64,000 nucleotides of DNA from Lytechinus variegatus. Taxonomy: Eukaryota; Echinodermata; Echinoidea; Temnopleuroida; Toxopneustidae. This document shows, one piece after another, positions 9,352 through 21,500 of this stretch. The notes beneath the pieces were generated by a model that saw only the letters and a program-made list of their open reading frames with translations, ran no database searches and was not told the DNA's origin. A program made the translations under genes and the position numbers. Where the stretch lies: positions 39,833,180 through 39,897,179 of the forward strand of contig NC_054740.1 in the NCBI RefSeq assembly GCF_018143015.1, read 5' to 3'. Position 1 is the stretch's first letter. The number at the start of each line of letters is the position of its first letter.

Positions 9352-12300
9352 GTAATTCAAGACTAATCTGCTAATTCTCATCTAAAAATCCAGGCACTGT
9401 GTATAATGGGGTGGCTATGATTTGCGCACATTTTAAACATTATCAAGAAGTTGATTTTGAATAAAAAAATTCTCACAGTTCATACAAAATGAACTAAAAT
9501 AAGAAATACCAAACATCACTCAACAGAATTTATAAATTGGTTAAGGATTTCGCTGGTATCGCAATTTTGAAAGATGCTGAATTGCTGATCGACAAGTGCG
9601 CGCTTGGCTGAAAAAGTGTCATAAAAAGTGTAACCTTGATTGTTTTACGAAGCTTTAGAAAAGAAGTCAAGCAGACAAAGATAAGTTAAGTGTATCAGTT
9701 GAAAGTCAAAATGCCATAAAATCAGTTGGCATCACATTTTACTTATTTGTTTGGAGACCTCTGCTTGCAAACTGCCAATTACTTGATGTTTGTGGAGACA
9801 CTCTGATTTTCTTGGAACGATGCAAATGGGAACATAATTTGCTGAAGTTTTGCCAATTATTTCACAGCTGCAGATTTTATCTTTAAGTAAGTTAGCTAAC
9901 TGAGTAATTTGGGTCTGTTGGTGATATCAGTTTTTCATGATATTGATAAGATAGTGAGATATTTGACTGTTGGCAAAATAAGGTAACACATGAATTAAGG
10001 TCACGCCACCATACTTGAAGCCTGTACCTATTGTGAGCAATGCTAGAAGGACATTGTCAAGACAGAGTCCAGACAGTCGCAAGGCTATTGACAAGGTCTT
10101 CACTCTTCAGACCTTTTTAAGGGCAGGGACAAGGCCACATAATTGTCCATAAAGCTTCGCTCAATGTGCATAATATCAACAAGGATTTTTCATTGAAAAA
10201 TATCAATTAACTTCTGCTCCCCTCCTTTTCCTCTCCCTCCTCCTCCTCCTCCCCCTCCTCCCCCTCATCCTCCTACGCTACTCCTCCCCTCTTCCTCCAC
10301 ATACCCTCCTCCTCTACCACAGCAGTAGTTGTATCAATCTGTATTATTTTATTATTAACACTGTCAAATTTGACCTATTTCTGATTTCTTTAAAGGTATG
10401 ACTGGTACCAAACAGATGGGCTTGTTACTATTAATATACTCATCAAAAAGGCCAAGGAAGAAGACGTTAATATTGTTCTGACCAAGACTACAGTAAGCCC
10501 TAATTAACTTTAATCAGGGTCGTGGGGAATTTTTTTATTTTAGGAAGTTATTACAAAAATGCTATGCTAATAATTACATGTAAATAATTATTGGATTTAT
10601 ATATAGCACTTTTTCCAGAGGATACTATTAGCAGTATTATAAAGAAGATAGTATTTACAGTTATATATTTATGTTTTCTGATGGTGCTCTTTAAAGAGGT
10701 CAAGTGAGGAAATGTTTTGGAGTGTTAGGGGAGGGGCTGCTAGCTGGTTTAATAAATTTCTTTTAATGTTTGTCAATTTTTTTTATGTGGATGATGTTAC
10801 GATTTTTTCAAAATACTTTTGTAATTAAATATTTGTTTGTTACACTTATTTAAATTGTTTTTTTTATATCCCATAATGAAACATATTTCATGTTAATGTT
10901 TTTTTTTATGTTACGTAGGGGCCACTTGTAAGAAAAAAAGTTTTTCAATTAATCTACTGGTAGGGCTACCCTGTTGATATAAAATGAAATTAATAAATCA
11001 ATGTATATTAATTATTATCATTACAGTTGAGTTCAACAATCAAGTTGTCCGATGGGAGTGATTACAGATTGAAATTAGACCTGGCTCACCCAATCATTCC
11101 AGAGAAAAGCACAACAAGGATACTAAGTAGCAAAGTAAGAATATTCATTCGTACTGTAGGCTTATAGGCCTGTATTCTTAAGTCCCGTTTAACTTACGCC
11201 ACGGTGTGCTAGAATTACAGGAAGCCAAAAATGTCAAAACTTAATTTACAACACAACTTGTATTTCCTCTTTACTGTGTTTTCCCAAACCAAAAGGGCAA
11301 CCAAAAACAAATAATATTACCAGAGTCATTATTCCTGAATGGTTATGAATGAATTCAGCATCAAATTGGTTGAACATCATATTATTTGAGATTTGTGTGA
11401 CAATTGGCTATCCATAGTTTACCCATGTGCAGCTTTAGACCAAGGTTTGAATAACACCCGAGTTGTTCCTGTACATTGTTGGTACTTTTTCTTCTTCTGA
11501 TGGTCTGTTGTTAATGACAATGGTGTTTCACCGAGGAAATGAATTAGATATTTTGATTAAAGTCCTTGGTTGTGTGTGTGTATTTTATTTTATTCAGATG
11601 TGTATCAATCAAATATGATTATTTACGTCTGGGACCGACCTTTAGCGTGACCAGGGCTTGAACCTCAAAACCACCTCTGCATAAATTTGTAACTTTCCCA
11701 CATAGCGTCCAGGTGCACACCACAATGCCCATGGTTGATTTCCTTTTGTAATAAATGGAGAAAATAGAAGTATTTTGTTATGGATACTGGATCTGCATAT
11801 TACAATTTAACCTGCCAAATGAGAAAAATCCTGAAAGAAAGTCATATCAGTATATTGTGTATATCTGTATTTTTTCTTTTTGTTGACAAATCCCTCGGAT
11901 CGAATAGCAAAATAGTTCGCACAATGAAAATCTATTATTCCCATTTTATTATAGATACATATATATTTTATAATTATATACTTTGATTTCATTTGAAAAG
12001 TAATTTATAACCAGGAAACGTCCCTTCCGCCTTTGTGTGATGTAAAGGCATGCTTTCTCACCAGTCATGATGATGTATTGTGCTTGTTGATTTCTCTCCA
12101 TGCAGATAGAGATTAAATTGAAGAAAGAAGAAGCCATCAGATGGAACAAACTAGAAGGTGAAGATGATATCCCTCAAGCAGTCAAGCCTGCAGGTGAGAA
12201 ATATGTCACACCCCCCACACCAACGATAACTTGCCAGGAAAGATTCATTGTAAATAGCCAAAATAGTCCTTTGGCCTTCAAATGGTTAAAAATAGATAAG

Positions 12301-14295
12301 CAGCGTATTTGAAAGAGTAATTTTTATTTGTACTGTCAAATTCGAAGTTGTAACTTCAAATGAGGGTTTCTTTGACACCATTTTTCTGGACTGCTTGGAT
12401 GTTTCTTAAAGATGGCACAGTGTGCACATCTCATTCTTTTATAGTGAACCCCAGACTTCAAACCTTTTTTGTCCTCTACTCTGATTCGTACATTTGTTTT
12501 ACTGACCAGCGGAAACAAAGGCCGAAGACAGCATCCACAAATACCCAACATCCAGCCACGTGACGAGGAACTGGGACCAGATTGCAAAGGAATTTGAGAA
12601 GGAGGAAGAGGAGAACGCGAAAGGAGAGGAGGCCCTCAATAGTCTCTTCCAAAAGATCTACTCCAGTGGAGACGAAGAGACGAAGAAAGCCATGAACAAG
12701 TCATTTGTGAGTAGTGCTGGACACCGTCTTACAAAGAATTGCGATTGATCTAATCAACCACAACTATGGAAAAGCCAGAAACATCAACATCTATAATGCA
12801 TGTTCGTTCAAAATGTTTTCCAACTATGATGTTTATTCATACATTCATTGTTTTCTTGAAAAATCAACGTGCTTCTCTTTGTTTACAAAGGACATTGGGC
12901 AAATTTCCTGCAAAAAATATATTAAAATTCCATAGAGTTGAGGTTGATTGGATCATTTGTAACTCTTTCCAAGATGGAACCCAGGTCGATAATTGATTAA
13001 TAGTCAATTATCACCACCAAAATATTGCTGATAGCATGATACATCGAAGAGTCTGAAAATTCATTTTATACGTTCATTCTGTGAGAGCAGGTAAGGGGGA
13101 AAAGAAGGTATGGCTTTCATTAGTGCTTGTCCTAAAGAGCGGGCATCAGGGTACCAACTTACAAAGTTCTGAGTTGGTTAAAAGTAGTACAGAGCAGCAC
13201 CTATGGTAAATAAATAGAGATGAGCTTGTCATAATCAACAATGCTTTGGGCGTATCGTGTTACCACAATAAATCAACATAATCCTAAAGCCATTATCGAA
13301 TATTCAAATATTTTCTTCAATATGGCATAATTTTGATATCAAAATATCGCCTAGCACTATTTGTGAGGATATGTACGTGGCTTTAAAGGAGAATGAAACC
13401 TTGAAAGCAGAAAAGTCAAAGAATAAGATCAAGAGAAGTTTGACGAAAGGTAGACAAACAATAAGAAAGTTATGAGTATTTCAACCTTGAGATCATTAAT
13501 GCTATGGAGACCTTCCCATTGGCAATGGAGCAAGATCTGTGATGTCACACATGAACGACTGAAAATACACACCAAATCATCTCTTTGTTAATTCTAACAA
13601 AAGGACAAACAATTCATCCATTATATGATGTTGTGAAACCTGTATTACATATTCTTCCCTAAAAAATGGTAATGATAATGGGGGTCATTTTATTGGATTC
13701 TATTCAAACTTTTTGGGGGGTTGTTACTGCAACATTTATCTCTTTAGGGGACATCTATCCTGTTGCCAAGTTACTGTTGAAAAAGATATTGATGGAGATT
13801 CTGGTGAAAGTCCATCAAAGAATCAGAGCATTGTGAAGCTTTGGCGTTGGTAGATTTGTCAAATGACACTCGAGCTGCTCGCATATAAATGCCACAAAGT
13901 ACCTTGTAGTCGTTTAGCCCAAAGTCCTCCACTAGGAAGTATTACTGATGAGAGTGGGCGGACAAGAGTGGTGATATTATTTCTGATTTGGGGTTTTAGG
14001 AGGGCCTTTGAAATTTTGTTTTGAAGATTTCAGAACTTCTTGAAGTGACAGTTTCTCTTGTGAGTTTGTTCCAGTGGGCAAGTGTGTCGGGGAAGAGAGA
14101 ATTTGCTAATTGTGTAATTGGTATGAAAGTAGAAGATATGTCTAGATAATTGAGGATTGTATGCTTTCTTATTTTGTCCACACGTAGGTGGAGTCGGCGG
14201 GCACGGTTTTGAGCACTAACTGGAAAGATATCGGCTCCAAGAAGACGGAGATAAAACCCCCTGACGGCATGGAGCACAAGAAATGGGATTCATGA
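9263..14295 (+). CDS. SUGT1: SGT1 (SUGT1) co-chaperone, CS + SGS domains, six coding exons
   Basis: SGT1 couples HSP90 to client complexes in the cytosol and nucleus, including SCF ubiquitin ligases and kinetochore assembly (family knowledge). Exons: 9263-9351, 10396-10492, 11027-11134, 12106-12193, 12510-12706, 14188-14295. All junctions are GT-AG and in phase, giving 228 residues. A Gln/Pro/Lys-rich N-terminus (1-29) precedes the CS domain (about 31-118, starting [10 protein letters not shown], with HPIIPE and the KLEGEDDIP end). The SGS domain (about 137-228) carries [29 protein letters not shown] and [15 protein letters not shown]. Human SGT1 has three TPRs before the CS domain; none is visible here, as in Drosophila SGT1. 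ATG 9263 follows the acceptor by 7 bases, so either it is the true start or undetected TPR exons lie upstream. Identity is near certain; the start is less so. Confidence 0.9.
9352..10395 (+). other. SGT1 intron 1
   Basis: Non-coding. A CT-rich block of CTCCTC repeats lies at about 10218-10310; otherwise unremarkable. Confidence 0.75.
10396..10492 (+). CDS. SUGT1: SGT1 coding exon 2 (CS domain start)
   Basis: Encodes [20 protein letters not shown] and continues to VLTKTT. This matches the first CS strands (YDWYQT is diagnostic of SGT1). Acceptor TTTAAAG, donor GTAAGC, leaving phase 0. Confidence 0.93.
11027..11134 (+). CDS. SUGT1: SGT1 coding exon 3 (CS domain middle)
   Basis: 36 codons containing [20 protein letters not shown] and ending RILSSK. 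HPIIPE is the conserved SGT1 CS segment. Phase 0 at both ends. Confidence 0.93.
11135..12105 (+). other. SGT1 intron 3
   Basis: AT-rich intron with a short GT run near 11570. No repeat family or exon recognised. Confidence 0.7.
12106..12193 (+). CDS. SUGT1: SGT1 coding exon 4 (CS domain end)
   Basis: [20 protein letters not shown] closes the CS domain (KLEG is conserved). It leaves phase 1 at the donor GTGAGA. Confidence 0.93.
12510..12706 (+). CDS. SUGT1: SGT1 coding exon 5 (SGS domain)
   Basis: Encodes [20 protein letters not shown], an acidic run, [20 protein letters not shown] and MNKSF. This is the core SGS domain, which in family members binds S100 proteins and leucine-rich repeat partners. 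Donor GTGAGT, phase 0. Confidence 0.93.
12719..12987. mobile_element. MITE copy A, GTCTTACAAAG ends (SGT1 intron 5)
   Basis: The ends CCGTCTTACAAAGAATTGCG and GTAACTCTTTCCAAGATGG are imperfect inverted repeats. The 270-bp body matches the element at 52070-52342 along its length, including CATTCATTGTTTTCTTGAAA in both. Confidence 0.65.
13387..13560. mobile_element. Half copy of the AGGAGAATGAAACC TTAA MITE
   Basis: Starts right after TTAA (13383-13386). It matches one arm of the 6196-6779 element, including AGAAAGTTATGAG and ATTAATGCTATGGAGA. The second arm is not found, so it is a partial copy. Confidence 0.55.
13996..14187 (-). pseudogene. LINE reverse-transcriptase C-terminal fragment
   Basis: On the minus strand one frame reads [20 protein letters not shown], then [16 protein letters not shown] and SEIFKTKFQ before a stop at 13996. 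The pattern 'SLFPDT..HWNKL...FKTKF' is the usual end of non-LTR retrotransposon ORF2. The fragment is 5'-truncated and may extend as 3' tail to about 13850. It abuts the acceptor of the last SGT1 exon. Confidence 0.5.
14188..14295 (+). CDS. SUGT1: SGT1 last coding exon (SGS C-terminus)
   Basis: Encodes [35 protein letters not shown] and a TGA stop. Human SGT1 ends PPDDMEWKKY, so this end is two residues longer. The acceptor CACGTAG adjoins LINE-like sequence on the opposite strand. Confidence 0.92.
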   Translation: MESAGTVLSTNWKDIGSKKTEIKPPDGMEHKKWDS

Positions 14296-14548
14296 TCATC
14301 TCAAGAGTCAATTTAATCTTCAAACATTTGTTGAACTTTGAAAAGAACTGATTTGTGGTGCAACTTGGAAATGCTTTTTCTCATGGAACGCGGTATTTCG
14401 TACTTCTTCAAGCTCAATTTGTGATGTGAGTGTGATTAACGCTGGAATTAATGCTGGAACCAGTACATGTATGTGGTGGTTCTGCCGACAAAAGAGTGTG
14501 GCAGAATGTTTTGCTTGAATTTACATACAGTTATTAAACTGGCTTGAA

Positions 14549-14554
14549 AATAAA
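14549..14554 (+). terminator. Likely SGT1 poly(A) signal
   Basis: First AATAAA after the stop codon, about 255 bases downstream. Implies a 3' UTR of roughly 280 bases. Confidence 0.5.
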
Positions 14555-14899
14555 AACATGGTTTATGCAGATTTCATGAATATATTGAGAAAGAGTGCTA
14601 TATTGAATACATGCTTTTGTCATGAGGTGGCTAAATTTGTAACTATCCTCGTATCATCATAGTACGGACTCATTGGCCCATATTATCAAAAGAGGTTGCG
14701 ATTGTACCATATTACAAAACCACAGAGTATTAAAGCAGATTTGTGTACATCGTTACGCTCATTTCATTGCGTACCCTAAGAAAAGTCAAATGATTAATGT
14801 GCACTTTCGGCAAAGCGTGCTGAATAGAAGCATGATAGCGTGTGAAAACTGCATAAACTTTGGTTTTGTACCATGGACGAATGAAACTTCTTTATATGA

Positions 14900-14928
14900 G
14901 CATATATATATATATATATATATATATA
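14900..14928. repeat. AT dinucleotide microsatellite
   Basis: A run of about 14 TA units. Confidence 0.85.
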
Positions 14929-15370
14929 CAGGCAATTGAGTCAAAAGAGTGGGCTCGGTAAATCAAGTTATTTACCGGTATGTAATTTTGGCCCATGTGA
15001 CAAAAGCAATATAGGCACCAAATTAAGTATGATTAATGCTGCATAACAATCTCAAAACCTTTCGCATGCATCAGGGCCTTAGCATTGATAAAATCTCACC
15101 CCAAAATCTGTCAGATTCTTCATCTATACCATCCTCGCACCCCAATACGGATAATCGCCAATGTGACGACTGTCAAGCATGCGTTCGGTTCGCAGTGTCA
15201 TTTACTTCTTACGTGTTCATTGCTGTTCCATGCAACAAAATATATGTATAGGACTCCCATTTTCATCTGTAAAACTGGAAAAGCTTAGCGTATTCTGTTT
15301 AGCATTTTGATGTCAGAATAACCGTAAGTTTTAAGACAAAGTGCTTCTTATCATTTAAATACTAGGTTTC

Positions 15371-15545
15371 TGGGTGGGTGTTTCATAAAGCTGTACGTAA
15401 GTTGAGACCGACCGACTTTAAGAATGGCTGGTGAACCTTTCTTACACGCTAAATAATCACCAATGAACATTTATTGATGAATATCATTTACCACAAGAAA
15501 AGATCACCAGTCGTTTACGAACAGTTTTATGAAATGGCCCCTTGG
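15371..15545. mobile_element. MITE with GTTTCATAAAG ends
   Basis: GGGTGTTTCATAAAGCTGTA on the left is answered by inverted ACAGTTTTATGAAATGGCCC on the right. A related but degenerate copy lies at 36647-36810; shared words include ACATGCTAAATAATCA-like and CTGGT(G/C)AACCTTTCT. Confidence 0.55.
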
Positions 15546-16387
15546 GATGTTAATTATAGTTCAAATGATTTTTCCTTATTCATCTATGCACTTGGGATTC
15601 TTTGTTCGGTTAAATCTTTTGTTTTCACTTTCAGCCTATGGTATCTTATTTGTCTTTGGGATAATTTGTCGACTGACAAACCTTTTAAGATAATCAACGT
15701 TGATGGCGCATGTATTATGAGCCACATGAATTCAGGATATTGGTGAATGTTATATGTACCAGCATACTGTCAAGAGATAATTGAAAATGAAAAGGATGGG
15801 GGATGAACAATATATATTTATATTTTTCTCCCCAGTACAGAAAAGAAACTATTGTTGGGGGGTGCTGTATTTCTTTGCCCGTTTCTTTTTGGGGGGGCAT
15901 ACTTTTCTTTATTCTCATTGATTTTCATTGGTTAAATTATCTCCCCTATTTTGGGAAATAATTATCAAGTTGTAAAAAAATATATATCTGGCATCCCATT
16001 GTTCCAATTCCATGATATTCAGCTTATATGTTTTATTGCCATTCTCCATTTTGTGATTCATTGTGGTGCAATCATACTGGAAGAATTTATTATATACATA
16101 GTTGCTCCTCACAATATCACTAGGAAACCAAAGTCAAGAATTTGCTTGTCCTTCAAGCAATTTCCATTTGTTGGTACTATGACAGCTTTTTTGTTTTTTG
16201 GGTCATGAACTTCTTTCTTGCTTAGGAATTGTCTTTAGCTAGTTCATTTTATATGTTGGTTGAATTTTCATGTGTACCAGTGATCAATGGAATGTGACTG
16301 GTCTAGGTTTTGATTCAGTCAAGAGTGAACGATTTATTTCTCTTTGCAATTGTACTGTGTAGGCATTGTATCTTCCCTTTTCTTCTT

Positions 16388-16715
16388 TCATTTGAAAATT
16401 AGTATCATCATCATTGCCTACATGATCTTCACCATCATCTACACCATTATCATTATCACAATCTTCATTTTCATCATGGGTGTCAGAGCACAGGATTATC
16501 GTTTGTAGGGGGGGGGGGTGGCGCGACATAGATGTCCCCCCACCCCATGAACAAACGATAATCCTGTGCTCTGTCGTCCATGATCATAATTATCACCATC
16601 ATAATCATCATTTTCAACAGACATATCATCATAACAATTTTGATCTTTGCCATCATCATCATTGTCATTACCATCACACCAATATCACCACAATCATCAT
16701 CATTCATTTATTCTT
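16388..16715. repeat. ATC/CAT trinucleotide-rich DNA
   Basis: Interrupted ATC and CATCAT runs flank the hairpin at 16484-16573. Histidine- or isoleucine-rich frames here are artefacts. Confidence 0.65.
16484..16573. repeat. 90-bp hairpin with 23-bp perfect arms
   Basis: CAGAGCACAGGATTATCGTT, extended by TGT, is exactly complementary to the segment at 16551-16573. The loop contains opposed G and C runs, which extend the stem imperfectly. Confidence 0.75.
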
Positions 16716-17049
16716 TGTCATTTCGACATTATAACTTTGCAACATCCTTCACGATTTTACTTTTCCCTTGAATGCTAAACAAATGTAAACTACAATGTGT
16801 TTATATGAAAACACGATAAAACATTTAATAAATTGTTCATGACTTTTCATACAATGCCAAATTTCTTTGAGTGATTTCTTGTAGCTGCGCAAGTTTGTTT
16901 TATTATTCAATTCCTGTAATTGACCATTGCTAAGCTTTGTGTTCCTGGCCGCTGTGCTCTAAATGTACACCAGCTTTAACGATTTATCGTTGGTGAAGTT
17001 TGGTCAGTAACAGTTCTCTTACACTAGATTCACAACCCTATTTATTAAA

Positions 17050-17675
17050 CTTCGTGATTGCTTGTAGGGCTGATTCTACAATCTATTGCATGATTATTGT
17101 GTATGATCAATCATAAAAGTGTGCCCAAGATCAATCACTATGCTTCGTGTTACAGGGCCCTGGAAAGAACAAGGAAAGTTTTAGTAAGCCCAAACAGTGC
17201 ATATTACAACTCAAATTTATTTCTAGATTATATGAGTGTGTATGTCTGAAAGTTAAAACAAATGTGATAAGGAGTATTTCCAGTAAAAATACATTTTTTC
17301 TGGATGAACGTGCAATTTCACAAGAAAATTGGGTGTTAGATAAAAAACATCTGCACATTTTTTTTTTTTTTAATATTAAACCTTAAACATGTCAAATATT
17401 TGTCTCAGTACATATCAATTGTACAAATACTGGCATTTATGATTTAAAGATACTGCAAAAATAAGTACAAAAGCAGAAAAAAAGTATAGGAATGTTGAAA
17501 ACAGTACCGGTAACTTCCCTTGCCTGAAATCAGTGAGAGTTTGTGTGCTTTTATTGTCTGAGGTCATGTATCATAAAGCTTAGTAATTGATCATGGAGCA
17601 GCGAGCTGATTTTTACAACTGATCATACACAATAATCAATGCAATCAATCATAGAGATCAGCCCCATAATCACTA
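17050..17675. repeat. Inverted repeat pair, about 100-bp arms
   Basis: Segment 17050-17148 (TGATTATTGTGTATGATCAA) pairs with 17576-17675 (GATCATACACAATAATCAAT). About 430 bp lies between. Either one long MITE or two oppositely oriented short ones. Confidence 0.5.
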
Positions 17676-17677
17676 AA

Positions 17678-18021
17678 GGCCGCCGCACACCTTAAGACTG
17701 ACCTCCCAATTCATTTTTGAAACAAATCGCATTTTGCTATTTGTCTGAAAATGTGTATCTTTTTACTTAAGTTTAAAATTAACAGTAAGAATACTAATAT
17801 AACAAATTTGGATGATTGGAAGCCTTTATTTTTGCGTAAAGGCCAAGCTAGTTTCAAATCGCAGCCAATCATATGATCGCTATAACAGATTTGAACATCA
17901 GTATTCGTACAATGATTTTGAAATTACATAGTACGATATTCTATGTCTCAATACAATCATCAAAGTCTACTATCTTATTCCAAAATTGGGTTGCAGACCA
18001 ATCGTAAGGTGTGCGGTGGCC
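17678..18021. mobile_element. 344-bp MITE with GGCCGCCGCACACCTTA ends
   Basis: Left end GGCCGCCGCACACCTTAAGA, right end TCGTAAGGTGTGCGGTGGCC (inverted). Non-coding, AT-rich centre. It sits beside the likely NXT poly(A) signal. Confidence 0.65.
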
Positions 18022-18027
18022 TTCGGC

Positions 18028-18033
18028 TTTATT
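18028..18033 (-). terminator. Likely NXT poly(A) signal
   Basis: Minus-strand AATAAA about 330 bases past the NXT stop; the expected cleavage site would fall at the edge of the 17678-18021 MITE. Confidence 0.4.
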
Positions 18034-18359
18034 CTACAGGGCCTGGATCATCAACAACAGACTTCAAAAACACATGGTCATCCACAGTTAATGATGAATG
18101 CTGACATGTATGCCATCAAATCCACTCCTTCCTTGTAACTTGTCAGAGATATGTAGACATAGCACCAATAATCCATCCAACAGTCTTGACTTCTCTGATG
18201 GCAATGGCTCATTGTTTCATTAACTCCTGATGAAATGTCAACATCTGATGGATAAGAGCCAAGTCAAGATTAAACTTGCGGATTTCTGCACTAAAGCAAC
18301 AGCATCAGATACATCTTACAGTCTGATCAAGGTGTAACGTCACAAGTCTCTTTCCAATG

Positions 18360-18520
18360 TCATTCTTCATACCTGAAGGAACTACTTGCAACTTTCCAAA
18401 CTCCATTCGGTGTCTGTGTGAGGACAAAGTTTTGAGCAAAAGGAAAATTTCCTTTTCCATCGAATTTGACTTTCCCACTTGTTATGACGAGAACCGATGT
18501 CTGGTTGTCTGTTACCTCAG
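18360..18520 (-). CDS. NXT1: NXT last coding exon
   Basis: Acceptor CCCCTCAG. It encodes TEVTDNQTSVLVITSGKVKF, FAQNFVLTQTPNGVWKVASS, SFRYEE and TGA at 18360-18362. The end aligns with the human FRFQDW region and is slightly shorter. Confidence 0.92.
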
Positions 18521-21500
18521 CTGAGGGGAAGGAAATAGAAAAGACTTAGGTTAGAATAGTAACTCCATGCCTCATAGACTGATTAACAAAGACGATAAGA
18601 CATTGTCCCCAAATTTTAGGTGCCAAATATTTGTTAATTCAAGATGGCATTATTATTTGTGCGCAGGCTGTATGTGTGGCTGTAAGACATGCACATAGCC
18701 ATGTTACACTGTAATTTCACGGGAAGTATTGACCCTATGGCTCATCTAGCTGGTTGTCATTGTCTTTCCTTTAATTAAAGGACAAGTTCACCCCAACAAA
18801 AATTTGATTTGAATAGAAAGTGAAAAATCCAACAAGCAGAACACTGAAATTTTCATCAAAATCGGATGTAAAATAAGAAGGTTATGACATTTTAAAGTTT
18901 CGCTTAATTTCACAAAACAGTTATATGCACATCCTGGTCGGTATGCAATTGAGGAGACTGATGACGTCATCCACTCACTATTTCTTTCTTATTTTATTAT
19001 ATGAAATCTTAAATATTCCAATTTTCTCCTCATTGTCAAGCGAAACAGCGATTGATTCCTCCCTGAACATGTGGACTTAGCACTGTTTAATACTATATGA
19101 TTTGGCCAACTTGGTCCTTATTGTCGAATCTGTAAAAAATAAAATATTGTATAATTCAAACAATAAAAAACAAAAGAAATAGTGAGTGAGGGACATCATC
19201 GATTCTCTCACTTGCATGTGACTAAATTGTGCATATAACTATTTTGTGAAAAATAAGTGAAACTTTAAAATGCCGTGACTTTCTTATTTTACATCCGATT
19301 TTGATGAAATTTTCAGAGTTGTGCAAGTTTGATTTTTCTCTATTTATTCAAATCAACATTTTTCTAGGGTGGACTTGACCTTTAATATCCGCAAACAACC
19401 AAAAACTGCATGCAGTGAAAGTAAACCAGTCTCAGTTATTCTTACGCAGGTCACAATCATTTTATACACCCAGTTGCATGTAATTTATGCCTTTCACAAT
19501 ACATGTGTGCAAGTTGCGGCCTTATTGTGATTTCATCCTCTGAGTTAATCCTAAGATTGGTCCACCAAAGTGTACTTAACACCATGCATTAATCTCAGAG
19601 TTTCTCTTTCAAATGTGACTATAAACCTCAATCAAACACCAGAGCTTTCCTACAGCTATGATCTCAACTGTAGTTCTGAAAAGTGCTTATACTTCCTGTG
19701 TTTGGATTCATCATTAACTTGGATATTTCTTCAATTTTTCAATTTATACTCTGTCATTGCGTGCTATTATGCTTTAGGTTTACAGAGGGTAAAATTGGAC
19801 GATGCATGCATTATAAAATACATGAATACCATGTAAGAGGAGTATTATTAATATTAACTTACTTGGAATAGGCTGACAGTCCAGCGTGTCCACTCGATGC
19901 TCCGAGACCGGTAGTTTATCAAAGAACTTTGTGATCTCAGCCGACCCTGATACCGGATTGCCATTCCAAACCATGGTGGCACTCTCCAAGTATAGCTTAC
20001 CCAGGAGCTTGAAAGAGTAATAAAAAAAGATGTATTGTGATTTTATAATAAAATAAACTAGATGAATTCTCACTATGGTTGCTTCAATGTTGTGAAGGGT
20101 ATAGACTGTGGGATGGTCGCTAAAATTGTGACTTTCCGTGGGGCGGCAAATACAACCACGGTTCTTGGACAAGATAATATGTAAAATATTATGAGTGAAT
20201 ACATGCACAATGTTGCCGTCGGTAAATTTTGCTCCTGACCTCAAAATTAAAATAATAATATGCAAAATCGTACCATTGATTCGACTGGAAATTCCGCCAT
20301 TCACCCCGTGTGTTAAGGACTTCCGTGAACGCGCGCAAGCGTGCACAATGCATGTAACCTCGTTCGCGTTTTATTTTTTTTATTCGCTGTACATGATATG
20401 TAGTTACGTTATAATACAGAATGTACGATGGCGGATAAGATGTCGTCGTCTTCGTCGTGTTTTGACAGCGAAAATGACGATTTATCACTAGCAAATATAT
20501 GCTACATGCACGTCTTACCCAAGGAAAGAGGGCCAGTAAATTCCTTTCAAGTAAAGAGCTAGAACAAATTTAAGCCTTTGCTGCATTCGTTGACGTAGAC
20601 TACCTGGGACTTCAGAATAAAAATAGCTATTCGTGCAGCAGAGAAGTTTGCGATTGACTTGCATGCAGCCCGGCCCCGGGAGACCAGCCCGACGTCCGAC
20701 CAGCATTTCAGCAAGATCCGAATGGATCAAAATAAATATAGATGCTCGATGTAGGCCTACCGCGTTTACATCTTGCCCAGAGCCAGGTCAAACATCGTTC
20801 GTATATCACCAGCATTGAGCAATCAAGCGATCGAAGGTAATTTGTTTTCACTTTGTGCTCTTGCATTTCACTCTCTGCAAAAGTGAAGCGGTGCAAACTT
20901 TGATGATTTTTGTATAGGTCTACATCTAGATTTCTTAATTGAGTCGATGAATAATGTGACTCATGACTTACTTCGTCTTCTATTCATAGGCTTCTAAATG
21001 TGGCGGTGAAGTAAGTCATGACATGAGTCACATTATGTATCGATTCAATTAAGAAATCTAGACCTATACAAAAATCATCAAAGCTTGTACTGCTTCACTT
21101 TTGCAGAGAATGAAATGCAAAAGCACAAAGTGAAACAATTTTGGCATGGACAAAGATCGCTATAACAAAGATCACCATCTCAAAATCATCCTCTGTATCT
21201 TTTTCACCTTCGATAGCTTGATTGCTGGAATGCTGGTGATACGAACGATGTTTGACCTGGCTCTGAGCAAGATGTAACGCGTTACATCTATAACGTTAGT
21301 TTGATCCATTCGGATCTTGCTGCAATGCTGGTCGGGCTGGGCAGGAGCGTAACGGGTCGGTGGCCATGCAGGAGGGGCAAGAGCAAAAAAATCTCCGGTC
21401 TTATCAGGGGCAGATCCATGATTTTCCAAAAGGGGTCTAATTTTTCAGAGGAAAGTTTCGACCAGCCCCACCCCCCCAAAAAAAAAGTTTTTCAACCAAT

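Larger units (their letters stand above)
14600..17035. other. SGT1-NXT intergenic spacer, left part
   Basis: No gene is visible between the two convergent genes. The spacer carries microsatellites and MITE-like hairpins, listed separately. Confidence 0.5.

Noticed and set aside
14188-14277. Minus-strand frame running through the last SGT1 exon
   Set aside because: Antisense shadow of a conserved exon, joined by chance to the LINE fragment frame.
16480-16771. His/Ile-rich frames near 16.6 kb
   Set aside because: Products of the ATC/CAT trinucleotide repeat.
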